A stretch of DNA of 49,800 nucleotides from Candidatus Poribacteria bacterium (GTDB lineage: Bacteria; Poribacteria; WGA-4E; PCPOR2b). The stretch is taken from contig JAJECO010000020.1 of the NCBI GenBank assembly GCA_022822005.1, forward strand, positions 1-49,800, in the 5' to 3' direction. A program made the translations under genes and the position numbers. Within the stretch, counting starts at the first letter, position 1. Each line of letters begins with the position of its first letter. This document shows positions 8,312 to 17,104 of this stretch, one piece after another. Under the pieces are notes generated by a model. It had not been told where the DNA came from. It saw only the letters and a program-made list of their open reading frames with translations, and did not search any database.

Positions 8312-8454
8312 ACAATTTCCTCGTTAATCTCGCGGGGACGAACATAACTGGAAAGGTGGGGGATGACATCGGACTATGCGAATCCTATCGCCGCGGGGAT
8401 GTCCGAGTCGATTTACTTCTGGAGGACTGGAGCCTCCGGATGGGAAATTGGTAG
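8312..8454 (+). pseudogene. remnant of a Gfo/Idh/MocA gene 3' end
   Basis: From 8365 to the TAG at 8452-8454 the frame reads DIGLCESYRRGDVRVDLLL then EDWSLRMGNW. This closely matches the C-terminus of the intact gene at 5230 (AIGLRESHRRGNVRVDLPL then EDRNLRMG). DNA similarity extends left to about 8312 (GTTAATCT against GTTAATCT) but only through frame shifts. There is no start codon or RBS, so it is a decayed paralogue end about 2 kb from its relative. The rest of the 453-bp gap 8091-8543 holds the sigma54 promoter and an inverted repeat at 8467-8524. Confidence 0.7.
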
Positions 8455-8466
8455 GACAGGATAATT

Positions 8467-8524
8467 TGTAGGTCGAGATTCACATCTCAACACCAAAACG
8501 TCGATTTTGGAAAATCGACCTACA
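8467..8524. repeat. 58-bp inverted-repeat element
   Basis: Ends TGTAGGTCGA and TCGACCTACA are perfect 10-bp inverted repeats. An inner hairpin CGATTTT-GG-AAAATCG (within 8502-8517) lies next to the right end. The form resembles a REP/MITE-like palindromic unit; no second full copy is in the window. Confidence 0.55.
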
Positions 8525-8543
8525 GACTGTCCTCCGCTAAACC

Positions 8544-8909
8544 TTACCAACCGTAACTAAAATCGTCGGGTGCTTTTTTCTTTTCTATTACCTTCACAAG
8601 GTGATAGGCATACCGTCCCACATCCTGTATCTCCGTGCCACGGTCTTCCAATCTTACCTCAAGTGTATAGATATACCCGGGCTCAAAATCAAAGCCTTCG
8701 ACACCATCGAAAAAGAACTCCCAATGACCTGAGTCCTCAGTGTATATCATCAGGCAGTCCCGTAGTCCATGCGCACCATGACACTGCTGGCGGTAGGGAC
8801 CAATCGTGATAGTCTCAATATGTTCCCCTTCATCAACAAGTAAAGAGAATGGATTTTCCACACCGCAAGCTGAGAGAAGCAGTAGAACAAGAATCGGTAA
8901 AAATCTCAT
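8544..8909 (-). CDS. small lipoprotein, DUF4377-like
   Basis: The ATG at 8909 gives 121 residues beginning with a lipoprotein signal: MRFLPILVLLLLSACG, with the lipobox LSAC and Cys at 15. The mature part has a Gln-Cys pair and a second Cys (QQCHGAHGLRDCLMIY), followed by an aromatic stretch (WEFFFDGVEGFDFEPGYIY). This fits the DUF4377 fold, where paired Cys and a later Y-x-L segment are conserved. The frame is open 13 codons further upstream, but those residues would precede the signal peptide. Located in the envelope; role unknown. Confidence 0.72.
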   Translation of the reverse strand: MRFLPILVLLLLSACGVENPFSLLVDEGEHIETITIGPYRQQCHGAHGLRDCLMIYTEDSGHWEFFFDGVEGFDFEPGYIYTLEVRLEDRGTEIQDVGRYAYHLVKVIEKKKAPDDFSYGW

Positions 8910-9000
8910 TTTCGTGCCTTGTGAGGTGTGCGACACGCCCACGGTCATCAGGGGCCAGCTTTCATAAAGATCTCAAGTGTTTCCCTGAATTTCTGAATTA

Positions 9001-9360
9001 CTACTTTTTTCTAGTCTGAACTTGGTTAGGTCCCATTGCAGTATCGCGTTTAGCATCCATTTCATTGGCGACCTGCTGTTGACTGGTAACTTGCCGCTGA
9101 TTATCTCTCTTATACATAATAGCTGCAGGAGCAGTAACAGCAACCACAATTAACGCCATAAGCGCAATCATCATAGCCTTCATGTCACCCAGACGTTTAT
9201 CTATTCCAGTAATCTGAGCATTTATAGTTTTCTCAGACTTGGCAATTTCATCGTTGACAATAGACCGAATCGCCTCTAAATCCTCTTTTGTCAACTCACC
9301 AAATGCAGTAGCAAATCCGAAAGACAAAACTAACAAAATCATTACAGCTAATACTTTCAT
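9001..9360 (-). CDS. small secreted or membrane coiled-coil protein
   Basis: A 119-residue protein. Signal-like N-terminus MKVLAVMILLVLSFGFATAFG, a charged helical segment with heptad character (LTKEDLEAIRSIVNDEIAKSEKTI), one membrane helix near 70-90 (MIALMALIVVAVTAPAAIM), then a basic, Gln-rich tail. The ATG at 9360 is preferred over a GTG at 9369 because GGAAAGG lies 8 nt upstream. The layout is common in small proteins of large environmental genomes; function unknown. Base composition is more A/T-rich than the neighbours. Confidence 0.65.
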   Translation of the reverse strand: MKVLAVMILLVLSFGFATAFGELTKEDLEAIRSIVNDEIAKSEKTINAQITGIDKRLGDMKAMMIALMALIVVAVTAPAAIMYKRDNQRQVTSQQQVANEMDAKRDTAMGPNQVQTRKK

Positions 9361-9521
9361 GAGAAACACCTTTCCAATAAAAGTATCAGATTATCTTTTT
9401 ATAATGTCACTCTTTATCAGTCATGGCCAGACTATTTAGCCCACAAAAGGAATTATAACAGACCTGTTAGCCTTAGTCAAGTTCTGCCGGCGTCTTTTGG
9501 GGCGCGGTTTTTCCACTATCG

Positions 9522-12299
9522 TCACCGTCGCCTCCGTCTCGACTGGACGCTTGCCGCCAACGGCACCATCATTTTTTCATACAGACCGAGCAGATGTTCA
9601 ACACGCTCACGATCCGAGGAAAATCCCGAACGCCGATAGAGCCTATCGACGGCACTGTCCAAGTCACGGTGTGCCCTGCGGAGATTGGGAGGCATCAGAT
9701 CGGGGTCATAGAGGTCAGCCAAGGTTGCATCGGGATGCGCGGCGCGGGCGGCGAGGACGGCATCTGCGTAAAGTTCAAGGCGTGTCAACCGTTCCGTAGG
9801 AACCGGTGGCATCGGGAAGGTGTTGTACACAAGACCGATGGAGTAACGATAATCGCTTTTCAACCTTCCGCCGATATGACGTAGCCAAGCCATGTGCATA
9901 GCTGAAGTGAGTAAGGCGAATAGGGGCTTAGTGGCGGTTTCTACAACTTCTACGGCATCACTTGGAATGATCGGCGGTTCCATCCAAGCAATGGGAACAT
10001 ATTCCCGTCGTTCGGAACTTACTCGTGGCACGATCAAAAACGGCGCATCTGGAACAACGTTGACATGGAAGAGTGTCGGCGTCTCAGCAAGTGTTTGAGT
10101 AGGTCTGCTCCTGCTCAATAGCCGGTAGGCGCGGACAGCAGCGATGCGCTCACGGACCTTTGGCAGCGTCCTCAGCACTTGAGGTGCTACATTAGCCAAG
10201 CACAATATCCAACGTTCTCCACCCTGTAGAAACTCGCGACTTCCCACGTAGGGTCGCAGGTACGGGTCCGCGTTGGGTTCCTCTTGCAAAAACGCAGCAC
10301 GTTCTTCGGCGCTGAAAATGTAGTGTCCCCCATCAATGGGTTTAGAACCGATAATTAACTTGGGAAGTCCGTTGATAGGTTGATGTTCCTTTTTTACGAC
10401 AATCCGCGGATCAGTCAATCCGCTGGCATCAAACAGATAAGGCGAGAGAGCGGTGTGCAGGCTTTCGTGCGGTTCTCCTGTGGGAGTGTCGTAGGAAAAT
10501 AGCCGCCTCTCTTGCGGTACGTTCCCTCGTTTTTCCAGCCCAATAATGACGACATGAACGTGCGCCATGCCGCGGGCGTCCGATCCCCAAGCGAAGGTGC
10601 GGTGGGCAAAAGCTATGTCCAACTTACAACGGTCAAACAGCGGGGACCACAGCTGCGCTACCTGCTCGCCTTGGGTGATGGAATTGGTCGCCACAAAGCC
10701 GATCTGTGCCTCGCTCTGTTGGATGTATTCACCCGCCTTGATAAACCATGCGCTCACGTAGTCGAGGGTGCCGCCGCTTCCCCCCAGTGCAGCGATACGG
10801 CGGACCTGTTCGCGCTGCTGTGGCGATGCGTACTTCGCACCCACAAACGGCGGATTGCCGAGGACGTAGGAACATTCCCCCGGTGGCAGTAGTTCCGCCC
10901 AATCAAACTCTAACGCATCGCCGCCCCTGATATGCGGCGACTTTTCCAACGGAATACGGGCATAGATCTCTCCAAACTCCAAACTCAGGCGGTTGTTCAT
11001 GATGTGATCCATCATCCACAGGGCAACCTCGGCGATATGCGCGGGAAACTCCCCCAACTCAATCCCATAGAACGCATCGACATCGACCACCGAAAGCGAC
11101 TGTGCGAGCAGGTCAAGTTGACCGTGCGGACGGATCTCCTTCAACACCTCGATTTCCAGTTCCCGCAATTCACGGTAGGCGATGATGAGAAAGTTGCCAC
11201 AGCCACACGCGGGATCCAGAAAGCGTAACCGACCAAGTTTATGCTGAAATGCGATCAGTGCGGGGAGGCGACGGTTATCTCTGCGTTCTCTGATGTGTTG
11301 AAACTCAGCACGCAATTCGTCGAGGAATAGCGGCTCAATCACCTTGAGGATGTTCTTTTCGGTGGTGTAGTGTGCGCCTTGGGCGCGGCGTTCCTCCTTG
11401 TCCATCACCGACTGAAAGAGCGATCCAAAAATTGCGGGGGAGATTTCCGACCAATTGAAGTGGCAGGCATCGATAAGCCGCTGACGCATCTCGGAATCGA
11501 ATGAGGGGATAAGCAGCTGTTCACGGAACAGATCGCCGTTGATGTAGGGAAACCGGGCGAGGTCTTCGTCAAGGATTGTAGAGCGGTGGTCTACCGGGGT
11601 GTTGAGCACTTGAAACAGTAGTGATAGCAAGCCACCGAGATCCGATCCATCTTCCTGTGTCCGGTTCTCCAGCAGATCAAGAAAGATGTCGCGCGGTTCA
11701 AAGATGCCGGTGTCGTCGGCAAAGAAACAGAAAACGATGCGGACCAGGAATTGTTCTAGGTCGTGCCCGGTGTAACCGGCGTCAGCCAACGCGTCGTGGA
11801 GTTGCCCGACACGCTCGGAGGCTTCGATATTGACTGGGTCTTGATCTCGGAATGAACGTCTCTGTAACCCTAAAATAAAGCTAAACTTTTCGACATGTTG
11901 GGGCAGCTCAGGGAGGCTAAATGCAGTGTCCTCGTCTTCGTCGAGGTCGTATAACTCAAAGGTTTGGAAATCGCTCAGGAGGAGGTAGCGTGGCAGATCA
12001 GCGTCGCTGATGCCGGAGAAGTAGGAAAACGCTTGGGTTTTTGCTTCTGCTAAATCGCGCCCTGCACTTTTCTGCTCAACGAGGAGCACCCCTTTCCAAA
12101 ATAGGTCAATGAAGCCGTGCCTATCGTCGAGTAGTTTAACGTGTTCCTCAAACGAGGCAACCCGGCGCACAGGTACACCAAAGATGTCGAGAAAGTCGCG
12201 GTAGAAGAGTTGGGTTTGCCCTTTTTCGTAGCCTTCATCTGCCCATTCTTAAGCGAATGTTGCGGCGCGGACCCGGATTTCATTCCATGATAGACGCAT
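9522..12299 (-). pseudogene. type IIG/L restriction-methyltransferase with a stop at codon 17
   Basis: MmeI/Eco57I-like enzymes fuse a nuclease, an adenine methyltransferase and a target-recognition domain. The 925-codon frame from the ATG at 12299 starts MRLSWNEIRVRAATFA, then TAA (12249-12251), then EWADEGYEKGQTQLFYRDF, the expected family N-terminus. Nuclease motif D65...E75-x-K77 (GFIDLFWKGVLLVEQKS), SAM motif I FLDPACGCGNFL at 360-371, catalytic NPPF at 482-485, and a C-terminal recognition region are all intact. Without readthrough only a GTG at 12170 (882 residues, weak RBS) could restart and keep these motifs. A one-base change or a base-call error explains the stop. No partner gene is adjacent. 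Confidence 0.85.
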
Positions 12300-12358
12300 A
12301 TTATCGAGTATTTCTTATTAGCAGGTTTGGGGATTCCAACCCACGTTGGTCAATGGTC

Positions 12359-12379
12359 GAGGGAACCTCGCCCCTACGA
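12359..12379. repeat. dispersed repeat GAGG-AACCTCGCCCCTACG, copy 1
   Basis: This 21-bp stretch matches 42780-42800 at 19 of 21 positions; each contains the small inverted repeat GAGG-(N)AA-CCTC. Both copies are intergenic. It is the recognisable part of a longer family whose flanks have diverged. Confidence 0.55.
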
Positions 12380-12422
12380 TTACAGATAACCTTACAAATG
12401 TCAACATGCCCTAATTATCCAC

Positions 12423-12544
12423 TAGGACTGTTCAGTTTTAGGCTTATTACGCATTTTGTTTGAAAAGTCGGAGCCGACACGTCGCTCATAGAGCGACGTG
12501 TCGGGATTGGGAAATCCCTCCTACAGAAAAACTAAATGACCCTA
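12423..12544 (+). mobile_element. MITE-A copy 2 (intact, with 9-bp flanking duplication)
   Basis: 122 bp. The left end is TAGGACTGTTCAGTTTTA and the right end read inward is TAGGGTCATTTAGTTTTT, giving imperfect inverted ends. Flanks are ATTATCCAC (12414-12422) and GTTATCCAC (12545-12553), a 9-bp duplication with one change. The centre is a perfect 14-bp stem, CCGACACGTCGCTC (12474-12487) with GAGCGACGTGTCGG (12491-12504), 3-nt loop. No coding capacity, so it needs a transposase in trans. It lies in the 592-bp gap 12300-12891, with the repeats at 12359 and 12684. Confidence 0.82.
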
Positions 12545-12683
12545 GTTATCCACAATCACTTAACAAAATTTAACACTTTTTGCAAAGTTACGGAGATGTT
12601 ATAGAATTTTGGGCGACGGATGACGGTGAGGTGTAATCCGCCAATAATGCACTTATAGTAAAGTTTAGAATTAATTGGACACT

Positions 12684-12802
12684 CTGTAGCGGCGAGGTTA
12701 AGAAGCCTCGCCTACCGGGGAGGGGAAAATCCTGGCTATCACCCCGGTAGGTGCGGTTTTCAACCGCACCGCATCGGCGCAGTTGAAAACAGCGCCTACC
12801 AA
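12684..12802. repeat. composite of intergenic inverted repeats
   Basis: Three hairpin-forming units follow each other. GGCGAGG...CCTCGCC is at 12691-12712. CCTACCGGGG (12711-12720) pairs with CCCCGGTAGG (12742-12751). GGTGCGG...CCGCACC is at 12750-12770. A related GCGCAGTTGAAAACAGCGCC follows. No ORF. They look like stacked copies of short palindromic repeats between the restriction gene and groEL. Confidence 0.55.
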
Positions 12803-12831
12803 ATATGGAGAGCAAAAGTGTATTGAGAGAC

Positions 12832-12868
12832 AAAAAAAATGGGGGGCAAAGAAAATCTCTGCCCCCCA
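12832..12868 (-). terminator. intrinsic terminator of groESL
   Basis: On the minus strand TGGGGGGCA (12860-12868) pairs with TGCCCCCCA (12840-12848), followed at once by eight T residues (12832-12839), 24 nt beyond the groEL stop. It is a strong, canonical terminator. Confidence 0.93.
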
Positions 12869-12891
12869 CATTTGTCTGTAATTTCAGACGT

Positions 12892-14562
<1,671 letters not shown>

Positions 14563-14853
14563 TTAGCTAATTTTTGCCAAGATGTCATCTTCGCGCAGAA
14601 TCAGCAGCTCTTCACTTTCAAACGTTACTTCGGTGCCGGAGTATTTCCCGAACAGAATTTTGTCTCCAGCTGCAACGTCGATAGGTTGACGGTCGCCATT
14701 GTCGAGTAGGCGTCCTTGCCCAACAGCGATGACTTCGCCTTCTTGGGGTTTCTCTTTGGCGGTATCAGGGATAATAATCCCGCCACTGGTTGTCTGCTCA
14801 TCTTCTTCGGTGCGTCGAATAAGAATCCGATCGCCTAATGGTGTGAGTGCCAT
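14563..14853 (-). CDS. groS: co-chaperonin GroES (10 kDa)
   Basis: Heptameric lid of GroEL. The 96-residue product shows [12 protein letters not shown] at the start, the mobile-loop region [20 protein letters not shown] and the roof segment [23 protein letters not shown] lies about 6 nt before the ATG. It is the first gene of the groESL operon. Upstream there is a perfect sigma54 -24/-12 element and an array of four TGTCA boxes. No CIRCE element (TTAGCACTC-N9-GAGTGCTAA) is present, so the usual HrcA control is not indicated. Confidence 0.98.
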   Translation of the reverse strand: MALTPLGDRILIRRTEEDEQTTSGGIIIPDTAKEKPQEGEVIAVGQGRLLDNGDRQPIDVAAGDKILFGKYSGTEVTFESEELLILREDDILAKIS

Positions 14854-14913
14854 ATCTTTGTCTCCTTTTGGTTAAGGTTTCACTCAATAGATTGATACAA
14901 CGCACCAATGTTA

Positions 14914-14929
14914 TGCAATAGATATGCCA
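14914..14929 (-). promoter_or_regulatory. sigma54 (-24/-12) promoter of groESL
   Basis: On the minus strand the site reads TGGCATATCTATTGCA, a complete match to TGGCAYRNNNNTTGCW. Predicted initiation is near 14903, giving a 50-nt leader to groES. Most groESL operons use housekeeping, sigma32 or CIRCE/HrcA control, so this is unusual. Confidence 0.82.
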
Positions 14930-14960
14930 CCCTGCTATTACTGGGTTACTCGCCCCTTAA

Positions 14961-14998
14961 TGACATTTTGACACCCTCAAAACCGTGACAAAATGACA
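14961..14998 (-). promoter_or_regulatory. probable enhancer-binding-protein sites upstream of groESL
   Basis: On the minus strand there are four TGTCA boxes: 14994-14998, 14986-14990, 14969-14973 and 14961-14965. They form two pairs, TGTCATTTTGTCA and TGTCAAAATGTCA, with an 8-bp repeat inside each pair and 25 bp between pair starts. They sit about 58-95 bp upstream of the predicted sigma54 start, a plausible position for a bacterial enhancer-binding activator. The sequence is seen; the binding protein is unknown. Confidence 0.6.
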
Positions 14999-15113
14999 CG
15001 ACAGCAGCGTTCGCCATTTAAACGTGCCATTATGTCACGCATTGATTTCCGCCAATTCGCGAGAATTTACCGGTCCTTTACCCGGTTTCGATCCTTTATT
15101 GCAACCTCGGTTA

Positions 15114-16097
15114 TTACGTGGCACATGAAACCGCTCTCCCTGTGCGGTCTGATTCGTAAGCAGCTGCAAGGATCTGATTGGTCCGCAGACCATCTATTCC
15201 AGTGACGATCGGCTCCTCGCCCTCGGTCACACATCGCGCAAAGGCCTCAAATTGGTATTGGTATAGGTCTTCAAATGGCGAGCTAACGGTTTGCGACTCG
15301 TCAGAGACAGTGAGTTTAATCTTCCAGCCGTCATCATTGTAGACCCACACGCCCCCATCGGTGCCGTATATTTCGAGGACAAGATCACACCCCGCAGCAG
15401 CGAAACTGGTATCGACAAAGCCGTGAGCACCATTCTCAAAGCGCATCATAATCGTACCGGTCTCCTCCACGTCATAACCGTGAAAGACGCTGTTACAGAA
15501 CGCGCTGACTTGACTCACCTCTCCGACGATGTAGCGTAAGAGGTCGACTCCGTGCGATCCCAGATCCATCAGAGATCCACCGCCGCCCTGCTCTGGATTA
15601 CCACGCCATGCCCCCGGCGGAATTGGAAATGGTTTTAGGAACGGTGCCCGACCTTGGACGATACCGCCCAAACGCCCTTCAGCAACCCACTTCTTTATCT
15701 GCTGAAAGCAGGAATGGAAACGGAACAGGAAACAGATCTGCAGATGGACACCGTTTGCTTGACAGGCATCAATCATCCGTTGGCACTCCGCTGCGTTCAT
15801 CGCCATCGGTTTATCACAGAGGACGTGAAACCCCCGCTCCGCAGCTGCGATGACCTGGTCACAATGCAGGTACACGGGGGTTGACACATAGATCGCATCC
15901 AACGCACCATCTGACAGGAGTTCCTCAACAGTTGTGTAAGGCACTTGCGCTCCGTGTTCTATCGCAAGGCGTTGCGCACGCTCTCTATCTCGAGAGAGCA
16001 GCGCATGGAGCTCTGCACCTTTTGCTTTATTTATCGCTGGCATAGCTCGACGCTGTGCAACGCTTCCTGCGCCAAGCACTGCCCATTTTAATGCCAT
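15114..16097 (-). CDS. Gfo/Idh/MocA family oxidoreductase
   Basis: The ATG at 16097 gives 327 residues beginning MALKWAVLGAGSVAQRRAMP. It is preceded by AAGGAG at 6-7 nt; the frame is open 17 codons further up without an RBS. Rossmann motif GAGSVA is at about 9-14, the CDKPMAMN form of the EKP motif near 92-99, and GGGSLMDLGSHGVDLLRY near 180 carries the D-x-x-x-H pair typical of the substrate site. Cytosolic NAD(P)-dependent sugar or polyol dehydrogenase, substrate unknown. It lies upstream of groESL in the same direction with a 260-bp gap holding the groESL control region, so it is probably a separate unit. Confidence 0.9.
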   Translation of the reverse strand: MALKWAVLGAGSVAQRRAMPAINKAKGAELHALLSRDRERAQRLAIEHGAQVPYTTVEELLSDGALDAIYVSTPVYLHCDQVIAAAERGFHVLCDKPMAMNAAECQRMIDACQANGVHLQICFLFRFHSCFQQIKKWVAEGRLGGIVQGRAPFLKPFPIPPGAWRGNPEQGGGGSLMDLGSHGVDLLRYIVGEVSQVSAFCNSVFHGYDVEETGTIMMRFENGAHGFVDTSFAAAGCDLVLEIYGTDGGVWVYNDDGWKIKLTVSDESQTVSSPFEDLYQYQFEAFARCVTEGEEPIVTGIDGLRTNQILAAAYESDRTGRAVSCAT

Positions 16098-16234
16098 ATC
16101 TGACTCCTTCATAGTCACGAATTCCACAGGGTCGAGAGCGGCTCGCACCTCATTAAAGGTTGGTGTCGAATCTTTCCACCGGTGTGGACAGTCCCGATTC
16201 TTAGAATTAATATTGCGGGTATCGAATTTTTAGG

Positions 16235-16263
16235 TTGAGAATAACGGAACGAATTGGTATAAT
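16235..16263 (+). promoter_or_regulatory. sigma70-type promoter of rpsU
   Basis: TTGAGA (16235-16240), 17-nt spacer, perfect TATAAT (16258-16263). Initiation near 16270 gives a leader of about 250 nt before rpsU. Between 16098 and 16234 I see nothing else. Confidence 0.75.
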
Positions 16264-16269
16264 AGAGAG

Positions 16270-16522
16270 CGGTACTTTATGAGATTAAACTTGGGGGATC
16301 AGCTCGACAGGTACGAGATTATTTAGCACCAACGATTGGATATTACCCAAATCTGATCGGCATGAGAGTTTGGAAAACTACCGGCGCCTTCTGTACCGCT
16401 GCTGTCTATGCAGGTGTTGAATTAACTGAGGCCTTTTCACGATTATTCATGTCACGCTTTCTGCACAACCTGTCAGTAATTGCTAAACCCCCAAGAACTG
16501 AAAGGGGGGTAGGTTTAATACA
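16270..16522 (+). promoter_or_regulatory. long structured leader of rpsU with alternative pairing
   Basis: CCCCC at 16488-16492 can pair with GGGGG at 16504-16508, forming a hairpin just ahead of the ribosome-binding region (AGG at 16511-16513). The same segment, CCCCCAAG (16488-16495), is also perfectly complementary to CTTGGGGG (16290-16297), supported by a nested GACAGG (16306-16311)/CCTGTC (16469-16474) stem. The two structures exclude each other, the form of a translational switch. Complementarity is seen directly; regulation, perhaps autogenous by S21, is inference. It carries no convincing ORF. Confidence 0.45.
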
Positions 16523-16723
16523 ATGATTCATGTCAGAGTTGAACCGGACGAAACACTTGATAGAGCACTTGCTCGCTTCAAGAAGATATGCGGCAAAGCA
16601 GGTATCGTCACGGAGATTAGACGACGCAGCTTCTATGAGAAGCCGAGCGAAAAACGCCGCCGCCTGGAACTGAAACGGCAACGAAAGAACAAGATTCGGA
16701 CTTTTCACAGTAGGCAACGATAG
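16523..16723 (+). CDS. rpsU: 30S ribosomal protein bS21
   Basis: Small basic ribosomal protein that helps 16S-mRNA base pairing at initiation. The 66-residue product shows the family pattern: VRVEPDETLDRALARFKK at the start, GIVTEIRRRSFYEKPSEKRRR in the middle and a lysine/arginine-rich tail. Length agrees with bacterial S21 (58-71). It has a sigma70 promoter and a 250-nt leader of its own and is followed by a terminator, so it is monocistronic. Its Shine-Dalgarno is weak and close to a G-run hairpin. Confidence 0.95.
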   Translation: MIHVRVEPDETLDRALARFKKICGKAGIVTEIRRRSFYEKPSEKRRRLELKRQRKNKIRTFHSRQR

Positions 16724-16803
16724 GGGTACTTAACTGACCTGACTACCGTTGCAACAGAATTGGATGTGGCACTGGTACATTTCGCCACCCAGATCTAAAT
16801 CAG

Positions 16804-16872
16804 AAGGCATATATATTTCTCACGGGTGATCGACAGATATTCGGTTGGGTAAATGTATATGCCTTTTTTTTA
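16804..16872 (+). terminator. intrinsic terminator after rpsU
   Basis: AAGGCATATATATTT (16804-16818) pairs at 14 of 15 positions with AAATGTATATGCCTT (16851-16865), followed by a run of T to 16871. The loop is long and holds a small TCAC/GTGA hairpin. It lies in the 381-bp gap 16724-17104; I see no gene there and no clear promoter for the next gene. Confidence 0.75.
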
Positions 16873-17104
16873 ATTCATGCTAAGAGTTCGTGGAATGCAC
16901 AATCTATGAAACCAACTCCCTCACAATGTGTTTACCCAGCAATCAACCCCCTAAAAGTTTAGCACATTTATTCACCTATTGCACTCCGTTTTTGCGCGTT
17001 ACAACCCGTTCGATCTATGCTACCAGTCCAACGATGCTGGTCGTATAGCTAACAGGAGCAAGGGTTTAAGAGAATACATGATATCGATACCAAGGAGTAT
17101 CATG

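Noticed and set aside
14854-15113. CIRCE/HrcA operator upstream of groES
   Set aside because: No TTAGCACTC-N9-GAGTGCTAA or close variant is present; the inverted and direct TGTCA boxes are a different type.
16288-16500. tmRNA-like start (GGGGGATCAGCTCGACAGG) between promoter and rpsU
   Set aside because: The 5' part resembles the tmRNA beginning and the ends can pair (CTTGGGGG/CCCCCAAG), but there is no TpsiC arm (GTTCRANNC) before the 3' strand, no CCA and no convincing tag reading frame.
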